DNA of 64,000 nt from DASRFR01 sp035651455 (GCA_035651455.1 DASRFR010000049.1:124001-188000), one strand, 5' to 3'. Shown: positions 1-9,611, counted from the stretch's first letter. Notes: generated by a model from the letters alone, not told the origin. Translations and numbers: made by a program.

Positions 1-1264
1 TCAACTGAAAAAGAATGGCGACGCCCGGGCCGTGATCATGATTACCGCCGATCCGCAGCTTGATGACGTGAAAGCAGCGCTCAAGCTGGGAGCCTATGAC
101 TTTGTCGGCAAGCCTCTCGATTTTGACGAACTCCACGTCGCCATCAAGAACTCCCTGGAGACCACCAAGCTGCGCAGCGAGGTCCAGACCCTGCGCGCGG
201 ACGTGCGCCGCCGGGCGGGTTATCACCAGGTCGTCGGCACGTCGCCGAAGATGACGGAGTTGATGAGTTTCGTCCGCAAGGTGGCCTCGAGCGAAGCGAC
301 GACTATTTTGATCCAGGGCGAGAGCGGCACCGGCAAAGACCTGATCGCCAAGGCCATCCACTACGAAAGTACGCGCCAGGAAAGGCCCTTTGTCGCGATC
401 AATTGTTCCGCGATTCCCGAGCAGTTGATGGAAGCCGAACTCTTCGGCCACGAGAAGGGGGCCTTCACCGACGCCAAGCAGATGAAGAAGGGTTTATTTG
501 AGGCCGCCGACGGCGGAACCCTCTTCCTCGACGAGATCGGCGAACTCTCACCTCTGTTGCAAGCCAAACTGCTGCGCGTCCTGGAGGACCAGGTCATCCG
601 CAGGGTGGGCGGTATTCGCGACATGCAGGTCGACGTGCGTGTCATTGCGGCGTCCAATCGCGACCTGGAAAAGGCGGTGCGCGAAGGAAACTTCCGCCAG
701 GATCTTTATTACCGCCTCGCGATCATTGCCATTTTTATCCCGCCGTTACGCGAAAGGAAGGAAGACATTCTCCCGCTCGTCGACTTTTTCATCGATCGCT
801 ACAACCGCAAGTTCAAGAAATCGGTTCGTGGGATTACCGAGGACACGCGCCGCCTCTTGCTGGGACACAGTTGGCCGGGAAATGTTCGCGAGCTGAAGAA
901 TTCCATCGAACGCGCCATGATCCTGGAAGACGAATTCCAGCTCAGGCCCGTGTATCTCCCCTTTTCGGTCGCCGAGTCCGGCGGGCGCACCGTGTTCGAG
1001 CGCTCCGTCCCCGCAGACGGCGGTCAGCAGTTGCCGAATGGCCGCATGCTTCCCCGCCTGTACATTCCCGAAGGCGGCACTTCACTTGAGGAAGTTGAGC
1101 ACGCCCTGGTCGAACTGGCCATGCGGCAAGCCAATAACAATCAGACGCACGCCGCCAAACTGCTCGACATCAGCCGCGATGCCTTGCGCTACAAGCTTAA
1201 GAAATTTGGCATGGTGCACGCGGAAGAAGAAACCGAAGCGGGGGAGAGCGCGGGGCGAGCTTAG
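1..1264 (+). CDS. Sigma-54-dependent response regulator, NtrC family (5' partial)
   Basis: The reading frame is open from base 2, so the gene begins before the window; 420 residues are visible. The start of the visible part is the end of a receiver domain (ITADP, then the conserved Lys in FVGKPLDF). A central AAA+ ATPase follows, with Walker A GESGTGKD at bases 323-346, the loop motif GAFTDA at 458-475 and Walker B GGTLFLDEIGE. The C-terminus has a Fis-type helix-turn-helix (QTHAAKLLDISRDALRYKLKK). Family knowledge: phosphorylated regulators of this type hydrolyse ATP to open sigma-54 promoters. The loop has Asp where the consensus GAFTGA has Gly. The partner kinase and target genes are not visible; no sigma-54 promoter was found in the window. 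Confidence 0.93.
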   Translation, partial: QLKKNGDARAVIMITADPQLDDVKAALKLGAYDFVGKPLDFDELHVAIKNSLETTKLRSEVQTLRADVRRRAGYHQVVGTSPKMTELMSFVRKVASSEATTILIQGESGTGKDLIAKAIHYESTRQERPFVAINCSAIPEQLMEAELFGHEKGAFTDAKQMKKGLFEAADGGTLFLDEIGELSPLLQAKLLRVLEDQVIRRVGGIRDMQVDVRVIAASNRDLEKAVREGNFRQDLYYRLAIIAIFIPPLRERKEDILPLVDFFIDRYNRKFKKSVRGITEDTRRLLLGHSWPGNVRELKNSIERAMILEDEFQLRPVYLPFSVAESGGRTVFERSVPADGGQQLPNGRMLPRLYIPEGGTSLEEVEHALVELAMRQANNNQTHAAKLLDISRDALRYKLKKFGMVHAEEETEAGESAGRA

Positions 1265-1400
1265 CGTTTTGTCGGACTGGCGAAAACACTACCACTGCCC
1301 TGTTGGGCGCCAGCCGCAGGACGCCGCGACGCAAACACCCGTCCATAGTGCATAATGTTCGGTTTCGTCTTGCCGGAGCCGCATACCCTTATCGACCCCA

Positions 1401-1406
1401 AGGAGG
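1401..1406 (+). promoter_or_regulatory. Ribosome binding site
   Basis: A perfect AGGAGG lies 6 bases before the ATG at 1413 and fixes the start of the repeat protein. Confidence 0.7.
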
Positions 1407-1412
1407 CCCTTA

Positions 1413-2636
1413 ATGCTGGAACCTGAATTCTATTGCTATGCTTTGCCGCGGCGCTTTGCCGTCGTTTCTTTCGCAATCATGGCTGTATTTTTACTTCTCG
1501 CCAGCGTGTCTGAACCGGCGCAGTCTCAAACTTACCGCGTCATTTACAACTTCACCGGCCAAGGCAGTGATGGGGCCACTCCGTACGGCGGGCCAATCCT
1601 GGATCGATTGGGAAATCTTTACGGCACGACGTACTTGGGCGGGAAGTACGGCGCCGGAAGTGTCTACAGGCTTTCGCCCAACGGCTCCTCCTGGACCTAC
1701 GCGTCTTTGTACAGCTTTAAAGCTGGATTCGACGGCTCCGGGCCCGCTTTCGGTTCCCTCGCGTTAGACGCGAACGGCGCTCTGTTTGGAACCACCGAAG
1801 GAGGCGGATACTTCGGCACTGCCTTTGAAGTCTGCGCCTGCCCGGGCAGGGAAGTTGTCGTCCACCGCTTTGGTACCGGAACAGATGGTGCGCAACCCAT
1901 AGGCGGAGTAGTTCTCGATTCAACAGGAAATGTCTATGGCACCACCAGCCTCGGGGGCGCTTTTGGCAATGGCACCGTCTTCGAAGCCAAGCGTTCCGGG
2001 CAGACTTGGATCGAGTCTGTGATCTACAGTTTCACGGGAGGGACCGACGCGGTGAATCCGGTTGCAGGCGTGACCCTGGACGCTCACGGCAATCTTTACG
2101 GCACAGCTTCGACTGGTGGCGCTTTCGGCATCGGCGCGGTGTACAAGCTGACGCGCTCGAGCTCCGGTTGGACAGAGAGCATTCTGTACAGCTTCCAGGG
2201 CCAGAGTGATGGCCAGAATCCTGTCGGCGGCGTGGTCCTGGACGGGGCCGGCAATCTCTACGGCACTACTTTTGACGGCGGGATAAATGGAGGCGGTACG
2301 GTGTACCGGCTGTCGCCTTCCGGCCCGGGCTGGACCTTTAAAACAATCTATAGCTTCACCGGCGGATACGGCGGACCTTATAACAAGCTCACGCTGGCCA
2401 ACGGCAGTATTTACGGATTCACCAACGCGGAGGGTGCGAATGGCCTCGGCTCCGTGTTCAAGCTGACTCCGGGCAAGAGCGGCTGGACGTTCACCGACCT
2501 GCATAACTTTGCCGGCGGCAATGATGGCGGCTCACCCTACGGCAGCGTAGCGGTCGATAGCGCCGGCAATGTCTTTGGCACAGCGGTGATCGGCGGAACT
2601 CAGAACCAGGGCATCGTGTTTGAGATCACGCCGTAA
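1413..2636 (+). CDS. Secreted GloVer-type tandem-repeat protein
   Basis: This 407-residue protein has a membrane-spanning signal segment at about residues 14-38 ending in EPAQSQ, so it is probably exported. The rest is about seven repeats of roughly 50-55 residues, each with the pattern YSF.G..DG..P.GGVVLD..GNLYGTT..GG..G.G.V(Y/F)(R/K)L and ending in a W(T/I) segment. This matches the choice-anchored GloVer repeat family common in Terriglobia, whose function is unknown; the repeats probably form a beta-propeller-like or solenoid fold (inference). No C-terminal sorting domain is visible: the protein stops right after the last repeat. It has a strong ribosome site and stands alone between the regulator and a convergent TPR gene. 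Confidence 0.85.
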   Translation: MLEPEFYCYALPRRFAVVSFAIMAVFLLLASVSEPAQSQTYRVIYNFTGQGSDGATPYGGPILDRLGNLYGTTYLGGKYGAGSVYRLSPNGSSWTYASLYSFKAGFDGSGPAFGSLALDANGALFGTTEGGGYFGTAFEVCACPGREVVVHRFGTGTDGAQPIGGVVLDSTGNVYGTTSLGGAFGNGTVFEAKRSGQTWIESVIYSFTGGTDAVNPVAGVTLDAHGNLYGTASTGGAFGIGAVYKLTRSSSGWTESILYSFQGQSDGQNPVGGVVLDGAGNLYGTTFDGGINGGGTVYRLSPSGPGWTFKTIYSFTGGYGGPYNKLTLANGSIYGFTNAEGANGLGSVFKLTPGKSGWTFTDLHNFAGGNDGGSPYGSVAVDSAGNVFGTAVIGGTQNQGIVFEITP

Positions 2637-2697
2637 ACTCGTATCAAAGAGACTATAGCCAGTTCAGTTAAGAAGCAGCTGACGCTTACGCCTGCTT

Positions 2698-4311
2698 TTA
2701 TTTTTGCGCGAGCAACGACTTTGCCCGCGCGAGTTCGGGCCGGTCTGAAGTGCCGCCGCTGCAGACTTTTACCAGTTGCGAGTAATACTCGCTGGCTTGC
2801 GTGGATTTTCCCGCAAGTTCGGCGGCCTGCGCGGCTCCATATAAAGCGTTGAACCGGTTCGGATCGAAGCGCAGGTCGGTCTGATATTCCGCCAGTGCCT
2901 CCAGCGGGCGTTTCATCTCCAGCAGCATGTCGGCAAGCATCTCGCGCGCCGGAATGCTGGACGGCTCCTCGCCGATCTTTTCTTCGTTGTCGGCCATGGT
3001 TCGCAAAGTGGCGATGGCTTCGTCCTGCTTGCCGGTCACATAGGCGAGCCATGCAGCCGCTTCTTTCTGGTCGCTCTCCACGGCTTCGGCAAAGTCCTTC
3101 TTGTTGTCCTTGATCAGCTTCGCGTGCAGGACCTCAATCTGGTCCACGTCTTTGCGGGCCTGTTCAAGGCTGCCGCTGCGGACCGCGCCAATGGCTCGCG
3201 CCCAATAGGTGATCGCCTGGTCTCCGGGGGAGGCTTCGGCCACGGGTTGCAACTCGGCCGCCTCCTTCCAGTGATGCAGTTCGATCTCATACTCCGCGGG
3301 AAATTTGGAGAGAGCGTAGGTGCGCGGATCGAATCCCATGCCGTACATGTCGTGCACGCCGGGCAAAGTTTTGACTTCATCGATGACCTTCTTCGCATCC
3401 TCTTCCCGGCCGCTCTGCAGGTAGGCGTAGACCAGGAAATCCATGGCGTGATACTGGTGGCCTTCGCCTCCCATGTGCATTTGCGCGCTCTTGCGGGTGG
3501 CCGCGATCGACGCCAGGTTGGAATCAATATCGTCCTGCCAGTCGCCCACTCGCGCAAAAATATGTGACGGCATGTGCAGGGCATGAGGAGCGGCAGGGGC
3601 GATCTTTGCGTAACTCCTGGCGGCCGGCAGTCCCAATTGCGCGAGCTGCGGCTTGTCGTAGGCGTGAATCAGGTAGTGCGCTACGCCAGGGTGGTTCGGT
3701 TCCGAGGCAAACAGCGGCTCGAGCACGGCCGCCGCTTTCTTGCGATTCGCAAAGCTGGTGTCGTTGTCCGGCTCCGACCCCAGCAATGAGAGCGCATAGA
3801 ACGTCGCGGCCTCGTGATCGTCGGGATAACTGCGGTAGAGCCTCTCCATGGCGTTGGAGTAAGCCGTTGCACGGGCCTGGTGATCGCGCTTCGCCGAGTT
3901 GTCATAGAAGGCGTCCAAGGCATTGAGATACGCTTTCTCGCGGGCGGCCTTGGGCTTGAGAGATTTGCCCTTCTTGACCTCGGCGAGGCCCGTGTGGAGT
4001 TGCGCCGGGTTCGGACGATTCCACAGTTGGTGCCATTGGCTCATCGCGAGGCCCCACTGCGCCATCGCACAGTTCGGATCTGTGCTGGCGATCTGCTGGA
4101 ATTGTTTTTCGGCTTCCTCGTACCAGAAGGAATGCAGCAATGCCACGCCGCGTTCAAACGGCTTCTGAACCGCAGGGGTGCACGAGACAGGAAAGTGCAC
4201 GGTGCCCAGCTGTTCGGGGGTCATTTCCTCGTGATGATGACCTTCGTCGGCCAGTGCGGAGAAGGTTACACATACTGCGAGGATGCAGAAAAGTCCAGCA
4301 AAGCGCTTCAT
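2698..4311 (-). CDS. Exported tetratricopeptide-repeat protein
   Basis: A 537-residue protein with a Sec signal peptide (MKRFAGLFCILAVCVTFSALA) followed by a short His-rich stretch (GHHHEE). The mature part is made of TPR helices; an early one reads FERGVALLHSFWYEEAEKQF followed by a DPNCAMAQWGLAMS segment, and the last TPRs lie near residues 430-520 (ALAEYQTDLRFDPNRFNALYG). TPR arrays mediate protein-protein contacts; the partner is unknown. The His-rich N-terminus might bind metal, but that is only a suggestion. A GGAG ribosome site precedes the ATG. It converges with the GloVer gene, leaving about 60 bases with no clear terminator. Confidence 0.85.
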   Translation of the reverse strand: MKRFAGLFCILAVCVTFSALADEGHHHEEMTPEQLGTVHFPVSCTPAVQKPFERGVALLHSFWYEEAEKQFQQIASTDPNCAMAQWGLAMSQWHQLWNRPNPAQLHTGLAEVKKGKSLKPKAAREKAYLNALDAFYDNSAKRDHQARATAYSNAMERLYRSYPDDHEAATFYALSLLGSEPDNDTSFANRKKAAAVLEPLFASEPNHPGVAHYLIHAYDKPQLAQLGLPAARSYAKIAPAAPHALHMPSHIFARVGDWQDDIDSNLASIAATRKSAQMHMGGEGHQYHAMDFLVYAYLQSGREEDAKKVIDEVKTLPGVHDMYGMGFDPRTYALSKFPAEYEIELHHWKEAAELQPVAEASPGDQAITYWARAIGAVRSGSLEQARKDVDQIEVLHAKLIKDNKKDFAEAVESDQKEAAAWLAYVTGKQDEAIATLRTMADNEEKIGEEPSSIPAREMLADMLLEMKRPLEALAEYQTDLRFDPNRFNALYGAAQAAELAGKSTQASEYYSQLVKVCSGGTSDRPELARAKSLLAQK

Positions 4312-4432
4312 GGTGAGCTCCGAGAGCAGAGTCTAGACCTCGGGGTAAACCGAGGTCAACGCAAGGACGAACGGAGTGACGCGCAGTGGGGTACCGCGGG
4401 ACATCGAACCGTCCCGATGCGGAATAAACGAC

Positions 4433-4720
4433 TTACTGTATGCGGAAGCGCTCGCGAATGACGCGCTGCAGGCGCGGCTTATAAAGAATGTCGAAGGCGA
4501 ATTCTTTGTCGGGGAACATGGCGAGGGCGGCGCGCTTGGCATTGGCCACCATCTCCGAAGCTTCTTCCATGGTGAGGTTGGGATCCTGGCTGAGAACCGA
4601 GGTCACCATGCTGATCATGATTTGCAGACGCCGGATTTTTCGCGCTTCTTCCTGGGCTTCGCTCTGGGTAGTGGCCTGAATCTGAGAACTGTCCTGTTCG
4701 CGCCCTTGCGGAATGTCCAT
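4433..4720 (-). CDS. Conserved small hypothetical protein
   Basis: The frame is longer, but the ATG at 4720, preceded by an AGGGGG ribosome site, is the credible start and gives 95 residues. The protein is charged and predicted helical: a Gln/Glu-rich N-terminus (SQIQATTQSEAQEEARKIRR), then a helix carrying MISMVTSVLSQDPNLTMEEA and a basic C-terminus (LYKPRLQRVIRERFRIQ). There is no signal peptide, membrane segment or known catalytic motif. It follows the TPR gene upstream on the same strand, with 121 bases between. I do not recognise the family and assign no function. Confidence 0.65.
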   Translation of the reverse strand: MDIPQGREQDSSQIQATTQSEAQEEARKIRRLQIMISMVTSVLSQDPNLTMEEASEMVANAKRAALAMFPDKEFAFDILYKPRLQRVIRERFRIQ

Positions 4721-5000
4721 TACTGCCCCCTGGGGATTCCGGCAAATGCGCCCGGACCCTGGCTCTAGTGTTTGGATGAGCCCCAGTCCACAGGTGTTGC
4801 GTTTACCCCGTTGGCTACATTGTCCGGGCAAAGACGTGGAGATGCAATCGTCTGAGGGAGTTGCACTTCAGTTACCCGAGCAACCATCATGTATTACGCC
4901 GCGTAGATAGTCCCTCTGCTGCGGAGTGAGGAGCGAGTTACAATCACATAAGCCCGCGACGTCGTGAGTAGCCCCTCATGTCCGCGACAGGCTTTATCCC

Positions 5001-5006
5001 AGGAGG
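5001..5006 (+). promoter_or_regulatory. Ribosome binding site deciding the start at 5011
   Basis: AGGAGG sits 4 bases before the ATG at 5011. This makes 5011 a better start than the in-frame ATG at 4978, which has no ribosome site. Confidence 0.65.
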
Positions 5007-5010
5007 ACTC

Positions 5011-5334
5011 ATGCCCGATCGCCCCGGATCCGCCGAACCGCGCAGTGCGCGACCCAATCCGAATGAACGGCTGGTGAAGGTTTTCGATACCGAGGTGGAA
5101 GCCGAAGCCATGGTAGTGAAGGGACTGCTTGAAGCCAACAGCATCGACGCGGATATCACCTCGCTCGATGCGCCTCAAGACACCTTCCCCGGGGTGGGCG
5201 GCACCATTATTCTGGTGCGGGAAGAGGATGCCTCGCGCGCGCGTCAGGTCATCGAGGAATTCCGGCAGTCTGCGCTCACTGACGATGAAACGGCCGAGGT
5301 AGATATCAGCGACGAGCCCCCGAAGCAGCGCTGA
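5011..5334 (+). CDS. DUF2007-type putative signal-transducing protein
   Basis: A 107-residue soluble protein. Residues 18-75 (ERLVKVFDTEVEAEAMVVKG, then LLEANSIDADITSLDA) match the small alpha/beta DUF2007 fold, in which a protein of about 70 residues begins with a strand, a helix that changes sides of the chain (LLEANGI), and ends with a V..ED...A..VIEEF segment. The C-terminal 25 residues are acidic and probably disordered. The role of the family is not established; it is often called a putative signal-transducing protein. Its last 29 bases overlap the 3' end of comEC on the opposite strand. Confidence 0.75.
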   Translation: MPDRPGSAEPRSARPNPNERLVKVFDTEVEAEAMVVKGLLEANSIDADITSLDAPQDTFPGVGGTIILVREEDASRARQVIEEFRQSALTDDETAEVDISDEPPKQR

Positions 5335-8050
5335 TCGAGCGTCCGTCCAGGTAGAAGCTGACGGCTCCGTCCAGATCGGTTCGGTAAGTCTGTACGTGCC
5401 TCTGCTCCAGCCGCTGCAGCACCTCGATGCGAGGATGGCCAAACGTATTTCGTCCTCCCACTGAAATGACTCCCCATCCCGGCTGTACGGCCTGCAGTAA
5501 TTCTGGCGCGCTCGAAGTCATACTGCCGTTGTGAGCAAGTCTCAGCAGGTCGGCACGCGGTGCGGCCCGCGCCAGGTCGCGTTCCACGGCCCTTTCCGCA
5601 TCCGCCTCCAGCAGTGCGGCCGAGCTGCCCAAAGCGATGTGGAGGACCATGGAATCGTTGTTCTCGGCCGTGGCGCCGATCTGATAATCGCGCGGGGGAG
5701 AAAGAACGCGCACCGTGCTTGCGCCGAACGGGAACGTGTCTCCGGCGAAACGCGGGATGATTGCGATCCCCATCGCCTTGGCGTCGGACAACAATTTCGA
5801 GAGCTCCGAGCCGGCAGGGACCGCACTCACCCAAACTTCTCGAGGGCGAAAATTTTGCATCACTGCATGCATTCCACCCATGTGATCGGAATGCCCATGT
5901 GTAATGGCCACGGCGTCGAGTTGGAAGAAGCCACGCGCCCACAAATATGGCGAGACCACGTCTTCGCCGAAATCAAACTCTGAACGCAGTCCTCCGATAG
6001 GCCCCCCGGCATCGATCAGTAACGTTTTGCCTTCGGGAGTGACCACCAGTGTCGAGTCGCCCTGGCCCACGTCAATGGCAGTGATTTCCAGCACGCCGGG
6101 ATTCATAACGGGCGATGCGGGATAGCGCGCAATCCAGAACGAAGCTGCGGCCAAAGCTGTAAAGCCCACCATCGCGAGCGCAGCCGACCTCCGAGCGAGC
6201 AGCAGGGCGAGCGCCAGGATTGCTGCGGTGGCGAGCGTGGTGATCATGGCAGGCGTAGGAATGCGAAGATCTGCCATCGGCGTGCGGCCCAGGCTGTGAA
6301 TGGTGCCGGTGATTGCGTTCAGGGCGGCGGCGGCGACGAGGACTGGTAGTTTCGCCAACCCGGCGGATACATAGCCGAGGCCAATCGCGAGCACAGTGGC
6401 CGGCATCAGCACGCCGGTGAGAGGCACGGCAAGCATGTTGCTGGGAACACCGATCACGGTAGCGCGATGAAAGTAAAATGCCATGGGCAGAGCGAGGCTG
6501 ATCTGCATGACGGCCGAGACGAAGACAATTTCGAATGCGGAGAGCGCGGCCATGGCGCCCCCAACCAGCAAGGGAAGCGGAGAGCGCCCACGCAGAAAGC
6601 GCGCGATCCTCGCGGCGATCAACCGCAAATCAAGCCGTAGTTGCGCCACCCCGGGCAGGACGCGAGCGTCGAAGCTGAGGGAGTCGGAATAGCGAAGCCC
6701 GCGTCGGTACGGCTCGGAGCTGCGCTCAAGGACCGGGATGCAGGCGGCCGCCACGATCAGCACCGCGAGAAACGTCAACTGAAAGCTCGCGCCCAAAAGC
6801 GCGTGCGGGTCGGCAATCATCAGCGCCAGCGCCGCCGCTCCCAGCGCATTCAGCATGCCGCGGTGGCGATACAGCAATCGGGTTCCCAGGTAAACCGCCA
6901 TCATCAGCACCGCGCGCCATACCGGCGCCCCGACATCGGTCAGAAAGGCATAACCCATGGATAAGAGCACGGTCGCGCAACTGCTGACTACGTCGCTCAC
7001 ACGGAACCTGCGTAAGACCCAGAACACGATCGCCGCGAGGATGCTGACGTTCATCCCCGAGACCACGAGGATGTGATAGGTCCCGGAACGCTGAAAATCG
7101 ACCTTGGTATCGCGCTCGATGAATGCGTTGTCCCCGATCACCATGGCCGCAAGCAGTCCCGCTTGTTCGGGGGGCCACAGTCGATGGATCTCCAGGATGA
7201 TGCTGCGGTGAATGCGGGCGCGCCACAGTCCTAAGCGGCTGCCAGTGAAGCCCGGCAAGACTTGCAAATCGTCCGCGCGGGCTGAGCCCAGGACCGAAAT
7301 GCCGTTGTCGGTGATGTAGGCTTCATAATCGAAGGCGCCCGCATTGCGAAAGTTGCGAGGTGGACGGAGTTTGCAGAGCGCACGCACTCTCTCCCCGTAA
7401 TGCAAAGCGAGAAGCTGGGGAGCTGAACTGTCTGGGTCGTACTCCTGCCTGTTTTCTTTCGCGAAGATACTTAGCCGAAGTCCGGCGCGAAGTGGAAGCA
7501 CTATATCGTCCGATCGAATTTCCTCTGTTTCAGCATCGACCCTTTGCACGAACCCGGCGAATCCTCCCTTCTTGACCTGTCCTTCAGAGGTGATGTGCAT
7601 GGTGACCAGAACCTCGCGGCCATCCGCAAACTCCAGGATTCTTGCGCTCGCCGGACCGGGCCGGCTCCGTTCCTGCACGTTCAGCGCGCCAAGAAACAGA
7701 AGGGCGCCGAGCGCAAGCGCCTTCGCGACCGAAATCCGCCGTGCCCCCTCAGATCGTGGCGGCGAAACCGGTTCGCGAGTGCCGGCGCTGGTGATGCTGG
7801 GTTGATCGCTTTTTGGATGATCGTTGTCTCGACCATGCTGACCGCGGGCGAGATAAGCCGCAGCGGAAGCAAACACGATGCCGGCGATGATCCACCAGAC
7901 GGGCGGCCGCCAGGCATGAGCTCCGATCGACACTCCGGCCGAAAATGCCAGAGCCGCCCACAACATGGGCTGGCGCGTTTTAGGGACGGTCGCGCGCCGG
8001 GCGCCGGCGGGCTTGTTTGCCGCCGCGCGATGCAATGTCGGAGAGCTCAT
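5306..8050 (-). CDS. comEC: ComEC/Rec2-type DNA uptake channel protein
   Basis: A 914-residue polytopic membrane protein. The N-terminal third has two membrane spans and a soluble domain. The central Competence domain is recognised by AAMVIGDNAFIERDTKVDF and FQRSGTYHILVVSGMNVSIL, followed by many membrane segments. The C-terminal part is a metallo-beta-lactamase-like domain (ITAIDVGQGDSTLVVTPEGK, then the metal site THGHSDHMGGM). ComEC carries one DNA strand across the inner membrane during natural transformation; the MBL-like domain is thought to be a nuclease. It lies 78 bases after the RNA methyltransferase gene and may be cotranscribed. No other competence gene is in the window. The ribosome site before the ATG is weak. 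Confidence 0.92.
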   Translation of the reverse strand: MSSPTLHRAAANKPAGARRATVPKTRQPMLWAALAFSAGVSIGAHAWRPPVWWIIAGIVFASAAAYLARGQHGRDNDHPKSDQPSITSAGTREPVSPPRSEGARRISVAKALALGALLFLGALNVQERSRPGPASARILEFADGREVLVTMHITSEGQVKKGGFAGFVQRVDAETEEIRSDDIVLPLRAGLRLSIFAKENRQEYDPDSSAPQLLALHYGERVRALCKLRPPRNFRNAGAFDYEAYITDNGISVLGSARADDLQVLPGFTGSRLGLWRARIHRSIILEIHRLWPPEQAGLLAAMVIGDNAFIERDTKVDFQRSGTYHILVVSGMNVSILAAIVFWVLRRFRVSDVVSSCATVLLSMGYAFLTDVGAPVWRAVLMMAVYLGTRLLYRHRGMLNALGAAALALMIADPHALLGASFQLTFLAVLIVAAACIPVLERSSEPYRRGLRYSDSLSFDARVLPGVAQLRLDLRLIAARIARFLRGRSPLPLLVGGAMAALSAFEIVFVSAVMQISLALPMAFYFHRATVIGVPSNMLAVPLTGVLMPATVLAIGLGYVSAGLAKLPVLVAAAALNAITGTIHSLGRTPMADLRIPTPAMITTLATAAILALALLLARRSAALAMVGFTALAAASFWIARYPASPVMNPGVLEITAIDVGQGDSTLVVTPEGKTLLIDAGGPIGGLRSEFDFGEDVVSPYLWARGFFQLDAVAITHGHSDHMGGMHAVMQNFRPREVWVSAVPAGSELSKLLSDAKAMGIAIIPRFAGDTFPFGASTVRVLSPPRDYQIGATAENNDSMVLHIALGSSAALLEADAERAVERDLARAAPRADLLRLAHNGSMTSSAPELLQAVQPGWGVISVGGRNTFGHPRIEVLQRLEQRHVQTYRTDLDGAVSFYLDGRSISAASGARR

Positions 8051-8128
8051 GCTGAACCCAGCGGCCTCTTGTGTCTTCGTTGACTCGGTCTGAAGCGCTA
8101 TCCTTGCGAAATCAGGGAGAGGGAAGAC

Positions 8129-9469
8129 TTAGAGCGCCAACTGCAACACGCTTTCCAGGTGAAATGTCTGGGGAAAGAGATCCACCAGGTGTGCCTGCTG
8201 AATGCGATAACCGGACGCGAGCAGAACCTTCAGATCGCGAGCCAGGGTTGCGGGATCGCAGGAAACATAGCTGATGCCGGACGCGCGCATGGTTGCAATT
8301 TTCTGTGCGACCTTCTCTCCCAGACCGCCGCGCGGCGGATCGACCACCACGAGATCCGGGCGGCTTTTGCCCGGCTTCGCCAAGTATTGTTCTACGGTCG
8401 AGCGCACCGCCTTTACATTTGCGGGAGAATTGTAGCGAAGATCGGCAAACGAACTCTGTGACGACTCTACGGCCAAAATGTGATCAAACTGGCGCGCCAG
8501 CGGCAGCGAGAACAAACCTACGCCCGCGTATAAATCGAGCGCTTCCCATCCCGATTGGCCTTCGCAAACGATCTTTATTAGTTCGCCCGTCATGTGGCGG
8601 TTTACCTGGAAGAATGAGCCGGCGCTCACGCGATAAGTGGCGTCCCCGGTGCGATAGGCCAGTTCTTGCGCTCCCGTGAGAAGCTCAAAGCCGCCGTCGT
8701 TTTTCGAGCGCTGCGCAATATGAATCTTGCGGCCGGAACTACCGGTCGCGGTCATGCTTGCTTCTGCGCTGCGCTGCCAGAGCGCGCCTACCATCTCGGG
8801 CATGACCGCCTGGAATTCCTGACTCCACCTTTCCAGCGCATTGACCTGCTCCGTGGCGTCGCACAACACCTCGACCAGGAAGCCATCGTCCTCGGAGTTG
8901 GCAAAGAATTCGATTTCGCGAGCATGCTCTGGGACATGCCCGGCTCGTCCCAGTTCCCACATCGCTGTAATAGCGCGATTGAGCAGCGGAGAGCTGATGG
9001 GGCACTCCTCGGCCGGCAACAGTTCATGTGAACCGAACTTGTGATACCCGATGGCAAAATTCGGAGCGCCCCGGACCCGCAGGCGCGTGCGATTGCGATA
9101 ACTCCAGGGAGGCGAAGCGTGAACTGTCAGCTCTCCCGTGAGTTCCACCTTGCCGATGCGGCGCAGGTTTTCCCTGAGGATTTCAGATTTGATGGCGAGT
9201 TGCTCTTCATAGCCGGCGTGCTGGTAATGGCAGCCGCCACAGCGCAGGAAGTATGGACAACCGGGTTCGATCCGCAAGGGCGAGGGCTTGAGAATGACTT
9301 CGGCGCGGGCCCGCGCGAATCCCGGCTTCTGTTCGATCATTTCGGCTGCAACTTTTTCTCCCGGCAGCACAAAGGGCACGAACACAGCCTTGCCGACACC
9401 CTTTTCGTCCGCGGGAAGCCGGGCCAGGCCATCGCCGCCGTAAATCATTTTCTCGATGGTGAGATCCAA
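8129..9469 (-). CDS. 23S rRNA/tRNA uracil-5 methyltransferase, RlmD/TrmA family
   Basis: A 446-residue protein with an N-terminal TRAM domain (LTIEKMIYGGDGLARL), a 4Fe-4S cluster motif (C71, C77, C80 in CPYFLRCGGC) and a C-terminal SAM-dependent methyltransferase domain (LDLYAGVGLFSLPLA; VVDPPRGGL). The catalytic Cys is C404 in SCDPATLARDL. The domain order is that of RlmD (m5U1939 of 23S rRNA); related enzymes act on U747 or tRNA U54, so the exact target is not settled. The start is TTG at 9469: an in-frame stop lies just upstream, and the next ATG at 9448 would remove the first TRAM strand. Confidence 0.9.
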   Translation of the reverse strand: MDLTIEKMIYGGDGLARLPADEKGVGKAVFVPFVLPGEKVAAEMIEQKPGFARARAEVILKPSPLRIEPGCPYFLRCGGCHYQHAGYEEQLAIKSEILRENLRRIGKVELTGELTVHASPPWSYRNRTRLRVRGAPNFAIGYHKFGSHELLPAEECPISSPLLNRAITAMWELGRAGHVPEHAREIEFFANSEDDGFLVEVLCDATEQVNALERWSQEFQAVMPEMVGALWQRSAEASMTATGSSGRKIHIAQRSKNDGGFELLTGAQELAYRTGDATYRVSAGSFFQVNRHMTGELIKIVCEGQSGWEALDLYAGVGLFSLPLARQFDHILAVESSQSSFADLRYNSPANVKAVRSTVEQYLAKPGKSRPDLVVVDPPRGGLGEKVAQKIATMRASGISYVSCDPATLARDLKVLLASGYRIQQAHLVDLFPQTFHLESVLQLAL

Positions 9470-9611
9470 GTCATCGATTCTATGTCAGGAACTGCTGCCG
9501 CATCTCGGGTGCCGCCTTCGCAGGCGCCCTTCGGCATTGATTTCGCGGCCTTTCAGCCCCTGCGAAGCCGCATGACTACAGGGTTATGAGATAATTTATT
9601 TTCACCCTCCA

